59,575 nucleotides of DNA from Bacteroidales bacterium (GTDB lineage Bacteria; Bacteroidota; Bacteroidia; Bacteroidales; UBA7960), in contig JAAYLH010000047.1 of assembly GCA_012521995.1 (NCBI GenBank), forward strand, positions 1 to 59,575, in the 5' to 3' direction. Every line of letters begins with the position of its first letter. The stretch's first letter is position 1. A program made the position numbers and the translations under genes. The notes under the pieces are model-generated. The model searched no databases, was not told where the DNA came from, and saw nothing but the letters and a program-made list of their open reading frames with translations. Below, in pieces: positions 43,988 to 52,997 of this stretch.

Positions 43988-44039
43988 CTCAAGATTCAAG
44001 AATTAAGCTTTCAGAAAAAAAGACAGGTTCTTGATGCAT

Positions 44040-44078
44040 AAAAAAAGCAGGGCTGTTTGTTGAACGGCCCTGTTTTTT
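44040..44078. terminator. bidirectional intrinsic terminator
   Basis: Stem CAGGGC (44048-44053) with GCCCTG (44067-44072), A7-rich on the left and T6 on the right. It serves the plus-strand penicillin acylase unit and the minus-strand formate dehydrogenase operon, which stops at 44092. Confidence 0.85.
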
Positions 44079-44091
44079 GTCGGATCCATCC

Positions 44092-46818
44092 TTATAATTT
44101 TTCCATCCTGACAGCAGATATTTTAAAGGGTGCGATTTTGGAGTAGGGGTCAAGTTCATCGCGGGTGAGTTTGTTTACGGGGGCCTCTCCAAAATGGAAG
44201 GGCATAAAAAGCTCGCCCTGCAGGACTTCCTCACTGATCCGAACGGTGGTTTCAATTGCTCCCCTCCTGGAGATGACCTTCACCATGTCGCCTTCGTGGA
44301 AACCACAATGGGCTGCATCGTCGGGGTGCATCAGCATATAGGCCTCATTGGCGAAGTCGGTAAGCGACTTGTTGCGGCGCGACATGGTGGAACTGTGGTA
44401 CTGGTAAAGGATCCGGCCAGTATTGAGAATAAAGGGATATTTAGCGTCGGCGCGCTCGCTTTGCTCGGCGAAGTCCACGGGATGCAATTTCCCTAGGCCG
44501 TTGGGGGTGTTGAATTTTTCCAGGAACAGGGTGGCGGTTCCGGGGTGATCCTTGCCGGGGCAGGGCCATTGGATTCCCCGGTGTTCCAGGCGGTCGTAGG
44601 AAATGCCCGCAAAGATTGGAGCCGTTTGTGCGATCTCATTCCAGATGTCGCTTTCGGTCTGGTAATTACCCAGGGGCTTGCCCATGCGTTCGGCAATCTC
44701 TGTGATAATATGCCAGTCCTGCCTGGCCTGGCCCGGTGCTTCCACTGCCTTGCGGACACGCAGTACGCGGCGGTCGCTGTTCACAAAAGTGCCCTCCTTC
44801 TCTGCAAAAGCTGCAGCAGGAAGGATGACATCAGCATAACGTGTGGTTTCCGTGGGGAAGATATCCTGAACCACCAGGAAATCAAGTTTTTGGATGGCTT
44901 CTTCAGTATGGTTTAGATTGGGATCGGTGATCATCGGGTTTTCGCCCATGATGTACATGGCCTTGACCTTCCCTTCGTAAGCCGCCTGCATGATCTCGAC
45001 GGTTGATAGGCCTTTCTCCCCGTCTAGTTCTTCGAAGGGCACCCCCCAGATTTTTGCTACTTTACGGCGGTTCTCAGCGTCCTCTACCGGGATGTATCCG
45101 GGATAGGTAAAAGGGGAAGTGCCCACATCGGAAACCCCCTGGACATTGTTTTGCCCGCGCGGTGGATTTATGCCTGCCCCTACACGGCCAATCTGCCCGG
45201 TGATGAGCATCATATTGATAAGGCAGAACACGTTGTGGGTTCCTGTGACTTGCTGGCTGTAGCCCATGCCCGTGGCGATCAGGGGCTTCCTGGCTTTGGC
45301 ATAAACCCTGGCAGCCTCAATCATCAGTTTGGCAGAGACCCCGGTGATTTCTTCCACATATTCGGGGGTATATTTCGCGGTAAGGGCCTTGAGGTCCTCA
45401 AAAGCCTTCATTCCACCATCGACACGTTTTTTGATAAAGTCGCGGTCAACCAGATCTTCGCTGATGATAACCCGAATCATTCCATTGAGCAGCGCCACAT
45501 CGGTGCCCAGCCTGGGCTGAAGCCAGATGTAAGCGTCCTTTACCAAAGGAGTCCACTTGGGATCGATGATGATCACCTTAGCCCCCTGGCGCTGAACTGC
45601 GTGCTTGACAAAAGTTGCGGTCACGGGGTGGGTCTCGATCATGTTGTTACCCGTCACCAGCATGCAGTCGCTGTTGGCATAGTCTTCAATGGAGTTGCTG
45701 CCCGCGCCATCACCCACTGCCTTGAGCATGGCGGTAACTGTGGAGGCATGGCAGAGGCGGGTGCAGTAGTCCACGTTGTTGTTGCCAAAGACCATGCGCA
45801 CAAGCTTCATAAAGAGGTAGTTGTCTTCGTTGGTGGTCTTGGCAGAGGCATACCCAGCCAGGGCTTCGCGGCCATACTTCTCTTTGGTTTCCTTAAATTT
45901 TCTGGCGACAAGGTCAAGGGCTTCATCCCAGGAGGCTTCCACAAACTGTCCGTCCTTTTTGATTAGGGGGGTCTTAAGACGCTCGGAATGATTTATGTAA
46001 TCGTAGCCGAAACGTCCCTTGACGCACAGGCGTCCGTAGTTGGGGCTGATATCCTCCACCCCCATGCTGCGGACAATTTTACCATCCTTGACCCAGAGCT
46101 CAAGCTGGCAGCCTACCCCGCAATAGGGGCAGGTGGTCCGCACTTTTTTTATCCCATTTTCAATATTGATGTCGCTGCGGTGGGGTTTTTCAACGATGGC
46201 CCCCGTTGGGCATAGCTGTATGCATTCCCCGCAGCCATCACATTCACTTTCCCCCCATTTCTCAAAGCCCCCTGTGATATAACTGGTGATTCCCCGATTG
46301 GTGAACGAGAGTACATTTTTTCCCTGCACCTCATCGCAGGCTTTGATGCAGCGGAAACATTTGATGCATTTTGAGGCGTCATAGCTCAGCACGGGTGAGC
46401 TTTCATCTTTCGGGTACCCCAGTTCTTTCCAAATGGAAGGAAAGCGCCTGTTTTCCTTCTTTTCAAGGCCATAGCGGATGACCAGTTCCCTGAATTCATC
46501 GTGGTAGCTGCCATCGTAAGCGTCATTGTGTTCGGCCAGAAGGTAGTCGAGCAGGTATTTTCGGGCCTCTTCCAATTCGGCATCAAAAGCCGTTACCTCC
46601 ATGCCCTCTTCCACTTTGATGGTGCAGGAGGTTACCATTCCCCGCATATCCTTTATCTTAACAAGGCACAGGCGGCAGGCCCCAGTAGGGGTCAACTTCT
46701 TGTGATAGCACAGGTGAGGTATGGTAATACCGTTGTCTTTTGCAACTTGCAGCAAGTTTGCGCCTTCAGGTGCCTGGATCTTTTTGTTGTCGATGGTTAT
46801 GTTGACAAGGTTAGGCAT
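44092..46818 (-). CDS. fdhA: NAD-linked formate dehydrogenase catalytic subunit (Cys form)
   Basis: A 908-residue molybdopterin (bis-MGD) oxidoreductase. Order: an N-terminal 2Fe-2S domain with Cys37, 48, 51, 65; two 4Fe-4S ferredoxin motifs (CIKCFRCIKAC at 151-161, CDGCGECIQLC at 193-203); the Mo-domain cluster CPYCGVGC (230-237) with Cys265; then the catalytic core, where the active-site Cys356 is followed by His in RLCHASTV, the Cys/Sec-His pair typical of formate dehydrogenases. It uses Cys, not selenocysteine. With the NuoF- and NuoE-like subunits behind it, it should couple formate oxidation to NAD(H), or run in reverse. Confidence 0.88.
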   Translation of the reverse strand: MPNLVNITIDNKKIQAPEGANLLQVAKDNGITIPHLCYHKKLTPTGACRLCLVKIKDMRGMVTSCTIKVEEGMEVTAFDAELEEARKYLLDYLLAEHNDAYDGSYHDEFRELVIRYGLEKKENRRFPSIWKELGYPKDESSPVLSYDASKCIKCFRCIKACDEVQGKNVLSFTNRGITSYITGGFEKWGESECDGCGECIQLCPTGAIVEKPHRSDINIENGIKKVRTTCPYCGVGCQLELWVKDGKIVRSMGVEDISPNYGRLCVKGRFGYDYINHSERLKTPLIKKDGQFVEASWDEALDLVARKFKETKEKYGREALAGYASAKTTNEDNYLFMKLVRMVFGNNNVDYCTRLCHASTVTAMLKAVGDGAGSNSIEDYANSDCMLVTGNNMIETHPVTATFVKHAVQRQGAKVIIIDPKWTPLVKDAYIWLQPRLGTDVALLNGMIRVIISEDLVDRDFIKKRVDGGMKAFEDLKALTAKYTPEYVEEITGVSAKLMIEAARVYAKARKPLIATGMGYSQQVTGTHNVFCLINMMLITGQIGRVGAGINPPRGQNNVQGVSDVGTSPFTYPGYIPVEDAENRRKVAKIWGVPFEELDGEKGLSTVEIMQAAYEGKVKAMYIMGENPMITDPNLNHTEEAIQKLDFLVVQDIFPTETTRYADVILPAAAFAEKEGTFVNSDRRVLRVRKAVEAPGQARQDWHIITEIAERMGKPLGNYQTESDIWNEIAQTAPIFAGISYDRLEHRGIQWPCPGKDHPGTATLFLEKFNTPNGLGKLHPVDFAEQSERADAKYPFILNTGRILYQYHSSTMSRRNKSLTDFANEAYMLMHPDDAAHCGFHEGDMVKVISRRGAIETTVRISEEVLQGELFMPFHFGEAPVNKLTRDELDPYSKIAPFKISAVRMEKL

Positions 46819-46900
46819 AAGTTCGGGGTTTGGGGTTTGGAGTTAAAATATCACCATGTCATTTAGGGCTTAGGGCAAAATGAATGAATACGTAATTTCA

Positions 46901-48151
46901 TCAGCCACCCATGAGTTCACTGGTAAAATAACGTGCGGCAGATTTCAAGGGTAGTATTGGCGATTGGCCAAGTGGGCAGAGCGAAGAGGAAGCCATTAGG
47001 CCTGCCTCTTTAACCATCTGGTCAAGCAAGGTTTTCTTATCCCTTACCCCCTTGCGCAGCATTTCTGTTTCCTTCACGAGCATGGTAGTTCCCACGCGGC
47101 AAGGGACGCATTTGCCACAAGACTCGTGCTTGAAGAAGCGCAGGCAATTGTAAAGCATGTCGTAAACGGAGTCTCCCTCTTCAAGGACAATAACAGCACC
47201 TGAGCCTAGGGTAGCTCCTTTTTCCTTAAGGTTATCATAAGTCATGCGCTCGTCGAGCATGGACTCGTCCACAAAGGTGCCTGCTGCTCCTCCCATTAGG
47301 GCAGCCTTAAAGGGTTTATCACCGATCATTCCCCCTGCAAGGTCCCAAATCAACTGACGAAGGGTAGCGCCCATCTGCACCTCATAAAAACCGGGCTTTT
47401 TCACCTTACCGCTGATTGTAAAAATTTTGGTGCCACGCGACCTTTCCGTTCCGAATTGGAGGTACCATTCCTTTCCTTTGGCAATAATAAGGGGAATGGT
47501 GGAAAGCGTTTCCACATTATTGACTAGGGTGGGCGCATTGAAGACTCCTTTTTCGGCGGGGAAGGGTGGCTTGATGCGCGGATATCCGCGCTTGCCTTCC
47601 AACGACTCAAGCATGGTAAGCTCTTCCCCGCAAAGATAGGAGCCTGCACCCAGCTTGAGCTCTAGGTCGAAATCAAAGCCTGATCCCAGGATGTTTTTGC
47701 CCAGGTAGCCCTTGGCATAGGCATCTGCAATAGCCTTGCGGGTCATGCGTATGGCATCGTAGTATTCGCCACGCAAATAAATAAAACCCTTGGTGGCGTT
47801 GATGCTGTAAGCGGCAATAATGGTCCCCTCAATGTAGAGGTGAGGGTCGTTTTCCATAATGATACGGTCCTTAAATGTCCCTGGCTCTCCTTCATCAGCG
47901 TTGACCACCACATAGCGCTGTGGGCATGACTGACAACTCCTGCTGGTGAATTTCTTCTTAGTACCTGTTGAGAAACCAGCTCCTCCGCGGCCCCGGAGAC
48001 CTGCATCCATCACCTCATCAATGATCGAGAAGGGCTCCATTGTCAGGGCCTTTTTCAAGCCCTGGTATCCCTCCGCTGCGAGATAATCATCAATGCTTTC
48101 GGGATTGATGTTTCCAACGTTTTTCAGGGTGATTCGGGTCTCTTGTATCAT
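46901..48151 (-). CDS. NADH-binding NuoF-like flavoprotein subunit of formate dehydrogenase
   Basis: A 416-residue NuoF/HydB-like subunit. It has the NADH-binding GLRGRGGAGFSTGTKK, the FMN motif NADEGEPGTFKDR, GAGSYLCGEELTMLESLEG and the 4Fe-4S motif ESCGKCVPCRVGT with a later Cys in SLCPLG. It lacks the extra C-terminal 2Fe-2S ferredoxin seen in some bifurcating forms. It passes electrons between the FdhA iron-sulfur chain and NAD. The gene lies 82 bp before fdhA and 54 bp after the NuoE-like gene, on the same strand. I avoid calling it nuoF because the neighbours show a formate dehydrogenase and not complex I. Confidence 0.88.
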   Translation of the reverse strand: MIQETRITLKNVGNINPESIDDYLAAEGYQGLKKALTMEPFSIIDEVMDAGLRGRGGAGFSTGTKKKFTSRSCQSCPQRYVVVNADEGEPGTFKDRIIMENDPHLYIEGTIIAAYSINATKGFIYLRGEYYDAIRMTRKAIADAYAKGYLGKNILGSGFDFDLELKLGAGSYLCGEELTMLESLEGKRGYPRIKPPFPAEKGVFNAPTLVNNVETLSTIPLIIAKGKEWYLQFGTERSRGTKIFTISGKVKKPGFYEVQMGATLRQLIWDLAGGMIGDKPFKAALMGGAAGTFVDESMLDERMTYDNLKEKGATLGSGAVIVLEEGDSVYDMLYNCLRFFKHESCGKCVPCRVGTTMLVKETEMLRKGVRDKKTLLDQMVKEAGLMASSSLCPLGQSPILPLKSAARYFTSELMGG

Positions 48152-48205
48152 GACGGGATGATTTTCATATTTTTAAGGATAATAGGACCTTCAGCAGGCG
48201 AAAGC

Positions 48206-48661
48206 TTATTTATGGCGGTATTTACTGATCACTTCGTTAACTTTCTTGCTGTCAAGGTGATTGAATACCTTATCGTTGATCATCATGCTGGGCGCCTCCT
48301 GACACTGACCCAGGCATTCGGCTATTTCCAGGGAAAAGCGTCCGCATGGCGTTGTTTCACCCGCTATGATGCCCAGGGTTTCTTCAAGCTGTGCAAGCAC
48401 TTCCTTTCCCTTCATTAGCTCACAAACAGGGGAAACGCATACCCTGATAATGTACTTTCCACGGGGCTTCAGGCTGAACATGGAATAATATTTGGCTACC
48501 CCGTAAACTGAGCTTTTGGTGAGTTTCAGGTACTTGGCAGCATCGCTCAGGGCTTCTTCGGTAAGGTAGTTCTGGGGATGGTTATCCTGTAAGGCGTGCA
48601 GGATCATCAGCAGATTGTCCTGCCGTGCTTCAAATTTATCCAGGATTTCTTTTGTGGACAT
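48206..48661 (-). CDS. NuoE-like 2Fe-2S thioredoxin-fold subunit of formate dehydrogenase
   Basis: A 151-residue 24-kDa-subunit homologue. The helical N-terminus (ILDKFEARQDNLLMIL) is followed by a thioredoxin-fold 2Fe-2S domain with cysteines in CVSPVCELMKG and ECLGQCQEAP. It transfers electrons between the flavoprotein and the catalytic subunit. The ATG at 48661 (MSTKEIL) is chosen; an in-frame extension to 48778 adds 39 residues without family character. It is the first gene of the formate dehydrogenase operon. No promoter of the standard type was found in front of it. Confidence 0.88.
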   Translation of the reverse strand: MSTKEILDKFEARQDNLLMILHALQDNHPQNYLTEEALSDAAKYLKLTKSSVYGVAKYYSMFSLKPRGKYIIRVCVSPVCELMKGKEVLAQLEETLGIIAGETTPCGRFSLEIAECLGQCQEAPSMMINDKVFNHLDSKKVNEVISKYRHK

Positions 48662-48804
48662 ATTGCCGTATGGGTTTGGTTTGCAAAAGCGGACAGGAAT
48701 GACCGTACAAAGAGCCGTTTCCTTTGCGTTGGGAAAAGTAATAAAAATTTGAATTATGCAGTGGAAAACAGCTGCCAAATTGCCTTTTTTTGGCCAATTC
48801 TAAT

Positions 48805-51800
48805 TTAGACTGTTTTTAATCTGTAGGCGTCAAGGTACAGCAACATTTTCTCTACTGCGGGGTATCCCATTTTTTCAAGCAGACTGGCGTAGTGTTCAAT
48901 CTGTTCTATATGGCTGGGGTACTCTTTGCCTGTTTTATAGTCAATGACCACAGTACGGTCATCAAACATTATTACGCGGTCGGGGCGGTAGAAGTTTCCG
49001 TGCTCATCAAAAAGGCCTGCTTCCGCCTTAATTTTTGCCCCGGGAGCAAAACAGGGGGCCAGTGAAGTTAAGGTGAGCAACTCTTCTATGCGTGTTGTCC
49101 ATTCTTCCTCAATGATGCTATCAATCTCACCTTCGGCACGCATTCGTGCCAGCACCGGCCTGATGTCGTGGGTGGTGAGGATCTGCTCCATGGCACGGTG
49201 CAAAAGCTTGCCCCGCTCACGCTGCTCGGCTGAGGCTACCCCTCTTTCCTCCTGGTTGGACCGCATCCTGAGCCCTGCAGTCCAGCTGCGTGAGAGCACC
49301 TTTTGAAGGGGAGAATCCACTTCAGTTTGGGGCTCCCTGTCTGTATCTGCGGGATCAAAAGTTCCGAAGCTAAAGGAGTTTTTTTCTTCGCTTTTGGCTT
49401 CCATCCCGGAAAGGCAGGCCTGAAGCATCTGAGGTAGGGAAGGACGGCTGCCTGATTTAAGCTCGGCAGGTGTTTTTGAAAAAACGAACAGTTTTTCCCT
49501 GGGCCGAGTAAATGCAACATAGGCCAGGTTAAGCAAGTCGAGCATGGTGCGCTCCATTTCATCCTCAAAGAGGGTCTGGTAGGGCGTGTTTTCGAGGGCT
49601 TTCCCGCTGAACTTCAACCATACTGCCTTCAGTTCTCTCAGACTGGGGTGCTCAGGCGTAATCCAGGTTCCATCGCGTGTGGGCTTTTTGGGCTCCATAT
49701 CGGCAAAGGGGAAAATCACTACAGGGAACTGTAAACCCTTTGACTTATGGATTGTCATCACCTGCACCGCATTCAGGCCCCTGGGAACTACCAGCGAATA
49801 TTTGTATCCAAACTCATCCCACCACTGCAAAAAGTCGGCAATGGACAGGCTGTTTTTTTCGGAATACTCGAATACAGCATTCATGAAGAAGGTGACAAAA
49901 GGATTGGGGGCTCCCTGGGTAAAGAAGGTGCGGGTAATCAGCTCACAAATATCATACAGGTTGAGGAAGGATAATTGGGAAAACCCAAAGCTAATGCCAT
50001 TTTTGCAAAGCAATTCTTTTGTCACATCGTGCCAGTTGATGGCCTTGTTGCCCGAGGGCAGGGGGAACAAGCCTGCCTCTGCCAATACTTGATGCAGGCT
50101 TACCGATGTTTTGATCCATTTATTGGAGATGAGGTACTCCAGCCACTCACTGGCGGCTACAGAGTCGTGACGGTTCAGCAATAGCCGAAGGCTGGCCAGA
50201 AAAAAGATCACCTCTTCCGATTGATTGAGCAGTAAGGATTCAGAGGAAATGACTGGCACCTGGTTGCGTAGCAGGTAACGTGCCACCTGGCTGCCCTTGT
50301 TGTTTGACCTGCAAAGGATGGTGATGTCGCTGTAGGGGTGGCCTGCTTCCTGCAGCTTTTCAATTGTCACCCTGATTTTTTGGAGGCTTAGTTCCGAATA
50401 ATCTGCCTCGCCGTCTTTCTCAAGGAAGCTCAGCTCCACATACCCCCCAAGGGCATCCTTACGGGCCTTCTGGGCTTCCTGGGAATATATGGCCTGCATC
50501 CTTTCGGAAAGGAATGCCTTCGATTGATCAAAGAAGCGGTTGTTGAAGTTTACAATGACCTCTTTTGAGCGGAAATTGGTGTCCAGGTTTTTCTCCTGAT
50601 GGTTGCGCTCAAGCGATTGCTGCCACTGCTCCCTGTTTAGCCCGCGAATCCCTTCAGGCAGTTGGGGCAGGCGAATAAATTGTTCCACATCCCCGTTCCG
50701 CCAGCGGTATATGGCCTGTTTGCCGTCTCCCACTACCAGGCTCAGTTGCCCTATGGCCAGGCCGTTCTCTACAAGAGGCAGCAGGTTTTGCCATTGCAGC
50801 ACTGAGGTGTCCTGAAACTCATCGATCATATAGTGTTGATAGCGTTCGCCAATGCGTTCGTAAATGAAGGGCACGGGTTGTTCGGCTACAATGGCCGAAA
50901 TCTTGCGGTTAAAGTCGGAGATGTGCAACAGAACGTTCTCAGTTTTGATCTCTTCCAGGACACGATGCACTTCATTGAGCACACCCAGAGGGAAAAGATG
51001 CTGGCTTACAGCCCTTAACAGCTGGTAAAAACCAAGATAATCGCCTTTTATCCCGTGGATGTCAAGATAGCATTGTTGCAACTCCGGTTTGATGGTATCA
51101 ATGACCGCCTTTTCTTCAGGTCCTGCCTTGCCCCCGTGCCACTTGTCCTCTTCCATGGTGGCCCGCACATAGGTATTAGGGCTTATTTTATCGGCTATAT
51201 GCCCCTCAGAGAGATTCTGAAAGTAGGTATAAATCCCTTGCCTGCCCCTGTAAAAGTGTTCAGCTGCCAGGTTTTTTGACTGGATCAGATGCATGGCCTC
51301 TGTGGCTTTGTTTTTTGCATTTTGTTCAAAAACTTTGATCTTCCCTATGATGTCTTTCTGGATTTTCAGAAATTCATCGAGGGTTAGCTCTTTGAGCTTT
51401 TCGATAAAAGGGGTGCTGTCTTCATCCATCAGGGTCTTTGCCAGCTGCCCGATTGCGTTCTCAATGCGCAGGTCCCTCTCTTCATCAGCCTGGGTGAGCA
51501 TAAACCGGATAAGCAATTCCGTAAGTTGTTCATCGCTGCCAGCACGGCTTATAAGCATATCCACTGCCTTCGACAGCAGGCTCTCCGAATCCATTTCTAT
51601 TTCAAAATTTACCGGAATCCTAAGGTCGAAGGCAAAAGTTCTGACAATCCGGTGTACAAAGCTGTCGATGGTGCTTACTGAAAAATCGGAGTAGTTGTGC
51701 AGGATGTCGGTAAGGATATTCCCTGCATTTTTTATAAGATGATCCTCCGGGGGCGCATTAAACCCTTCCAGTCTGTACTCATGATTGATCTGGTCGAGCA

Positions 51801-52032
51801 GTGCTCGGGCTTTCTTGTCCCCGGGATTTTTGGAAAGCTTAGCCAAATTCCCGAGCTCTCCAATGATGCGGCTCTTCATCTCGGCAGCAGCAGCATTGGT
51901 AAAGGTGATGGCCAGGATCTGCCGCATCTTGCCCGGATGGGGCAAAACAAGCTTCAGGTACTCCTTCACCAGAGTGTAAGTTTTCCCGCTCCCTGCCGAT
52001 GATTTATAAACATGGAAATTCTTCTTTTCCAT
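48805..52032 (-). CDS. AddA/RecB-like UvrD-family helicase-nuclease
   Basis: A 1075-residue DNA-end-processing enzyme. Walker A SSAGSGKTYTLV is at residues about 11-22, motif Ia AITFTNAAAAEMKSRI, Walker B IDEFQDTS, VVGDGKQAIYRWR (motif III), MTIHKSKGLQFPVVIFPF (motif V) and YVAFTRPREKLFVF (motif VI). The C-terminus has a RecB-type nuclease with VIDYKTG. It loads or resects double-strand breaks. An addB partner is not adjacent: the neighbours are formate dehydrogenase and the phosphate genes. The 303 bp upstream to 52335 hold the promoter region of the phosphate operon and no gene. Confidence 0.88.
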   Translation of the reverse strand: MEKKNFHVYKSSAGSGKTYTLVKEYLKLVLPHPGKMRQILAITFTNAAAAEMKSRIIGELGNLAKLSKNPGDKKARALLDQINHEYRLEGFNAPPEDHLIKNAGNILTDILHNYSDFSVSTIDSFVHRIVRTFAFDLRIPVNFEIEMDSESLLSKAVDMLISRAGSDEQLTELLIRFMLTQADEERDLRIENAIGQLAKTLMDEDSTPFIEKLKELTLDEFLKIQKDIIGKIKVFEQNAKNKATEAMHLIQSKNLAAEHFYRGRQGIYTYFQNLSEGHIADKISPNTYVRATMEEDKWHGGKAGPEEKAVIDTIKPELQQCYLDIHGIKGDYLGFYQLLRAVSQHLFPLGVLNEVHRVLEEIKTENVLLHISDFNRKISAIVAEQPVPFIYERIGERYQHYMIDEFQDTSVLQWQNLLPLVENGLAIGQLSLVVGDGKQAIYRWRNGDVEQFIRLPQLPEGIRGLNREQWQQSLERNHQEKNLDTNFRSKEVIVNFNNRFFDQSKAFLSERMQAIYSQEAQKARKDALGGYVELSFLEKDGEADYSELSLQKIRVTIEKLQEAGHPYSDITILCRSNNKGSQVARYLLRNQVPVISSESLLLNQSEEVIFFLASLRLLLNRHDSVAASEWLEYLISNKWIKTSVSLHQVLAEAGLFPLPSGNKAINWHDVTKELLCKNGISFGFSQLSFLNLYDICELITRTFFTQGAPNPFVTFFMNAVFEYSEKNSLSIADFLQWWDEFGYKYSLVVPRGLNAVQVMTIHKSKGLQFPVVIFPFADMEPKKPTRDGTWITPEHPSLRELKAVWLKFSGKALENTPYQTLFEDEMERTMLDLLNLAYVAFTRPREKLFVFSKTPAELKSGSRPSLPQMLQACLSGMEAKSEEKNSFSFGTFDPADTDREPQTEVDSPLQKVLSRSWTAGLRMRSNQEERGVASAEQRERGKLLHRAMEQILTTHDIRPVLARMRAEGEIDSIIEEEWTTRIEELLTLTSLAPCFAPGAKIKAEAGLFDEHGNFYRPDRVIMFDDRTVVIDYKTGKEYPSHIEQIEHYASLLEKMGYPAVEKMLLYLDAYRLKTV

Positions 52033-52175
52033 AACATGATTTTGCAGACGAAGCTAAATATAATTTCCGGGAGTTGTCACCTTCTTATGGGAAAATTATC
52101 GAGACCCTGACCCCAAAAAAATACCCAACACTAACTCTACAAACCTGCAATTTGAGGATTTTAACCAGATGATTT

Positions 52176-52241
52176 AACACTACACGAAATTTTATAAACA
52201 ACTTGTAGTAAGTTTTTTATAAATTTGGTAAAACACTACAC
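52176..52241 (+). promoter_or_regulatory. AACACTACAC direct repeats upstream of the phosphate operon
   Basis: Two identical 10-mers AACACTACAC at 52176-52185 and 52232-52241 (56 bp apart). Between them TTTTATAAA occurs twice and ACTT-gtagt-AAGT forms a small inverted repeat (52201-52213). TAAATTTG at 52220-52227 fits a -7 box. The arrangement suggests operator sites of a regulator. It lies 95-160 bp before the DUF47 start, in a gap that otherwise lacks genes. Confidence 0.5.
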
Positions 52242-52300
52242 TTCTTCAGACTCCTTTTTTGGCATCCTTTACTATACTCGTTTTTTAGCCCCTAATTAAA

Positions 52301-52308
52301 TACATTTG
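52301..52308 (+). promoter_or_regulatory. -7 box of the DUF47-PiT operon
   Basis: TACATTTG is an exact TAnnTTTG match, 27 bp before the DUF47 ATG at 52336. No canonical -33 TTTG lies 19-21 bp upstream, so activator help is possible. Confidence 0.5.
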
Positions 52309-52335
52309 CATTACCACTTAAATTTTTTCACCACC

Positions 52336-52983
52336 ATGTTCTCTTTCAAACAGGCAAACAAATCAATTGAGCTCATCGACACCTTCCTCAATTGCATTGA
52401 TGGGGGTGCGCTGATATTCAAGGAAGGGGTGAAGAACTACCTCTTCGGGAATCGGGAAAGTTTTGTGGATAACCTTAAGACGCTCTCCGCTCTTGAAACA
52501 GAAGCCGACATCACGCGTAGGAAAATCGAGAATATCCTGTACACCCAATCCCTTATGCCCCAGCTTCGCGGGGATATTTTAAGGTTGCTCGAAGTATTGG
52601 ACAACATCATTGATATGGCAAAAAAGAACCTCTTCCAGTTTGACGTTGAGGTTCCCCACATCCCTGCTGAGCTGAACCAGGACCTGGTGAAACTCACCGA
52701 GGTTTCGGCCGCTGCCATTGTTTCAGTAATTCCCGCTGCCCGCGATTATTTCCGTAGCCCTGAAAAGGTGAAGGAGAAAATCCATCGGGTATATTTATAT
52801 GAAAAGGAAGCCGACAAACTGGCCGATGCCATCAAGCGGAAGGTGTTTCAGGAAATGAATCACCTGAAGTTGAGCGAGAAGTTTCACCTCAGATATTTCA
52901 CCCTGCATATTGAGACCATTTCAGATGCAGCTCAGGATGCGGCCGATATGTTATCTATCATGGCCATTAAGCGCACCATTTAA
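52336..52983 (+). CDS. DUF47/PhoU-like phosphate transport accessory protein
   Basis: A 215-residue all-helical protein of the DUF47 (TIGR00153) group, distant from PhoU. It has LIDTFLNCIDGGALIFKEGVKNYL, ETEADITRRKIENILY (acidic pair of the metal-binding helix) and EKEADKLADAIKRKVF with DAAQDAADMLSIMA near the end. Such proteins are encoded beside PiT transporters and modulate or gate phosphate uptake. The start is ATG 52336 in an A/T-rich leader. The PiT gene begins 14 bp later. Confidence 0.88.
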   Translation: MFSFKQANKSIELIDTFLNCIDGGALIFKEGVKNYLFGNRESFVDNLKTLSALETEADITRRKIENILYTQSLMPQLRGDILRLLEVLDNIIDMAKKNLFQFDVEVPHIPAELNQDLVKLTEVSAAAIVSVIPAARDYFRSPEKVKEKIHRVYLYEKEADKLADAIKRKVFQEMNHLKLSEKFHLRYFTLHIETISDAAQDAADMLSIMAIKRTI

Positions 52984-52997
52984 GGAAGAAGAAAGCG

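Noticed and set aside
44092-46818. Selenocysteine formate dehydrogenase
   Set aside because: The codon at the active-site position encodes Cys (RLCHAS), and the frame has no internal TGA.
46901-48661. Complex I (nuo) fragment
   Set aside because: No other nuo subunits are near, and the genes are directly followed by the formate dehydrogenase catalytic subunit.
48805-52032. Complete AddAB pair
   Set aside because: No AddB-like gene is adjacent on either side; only the AddA/RecB-like subunit is visible.
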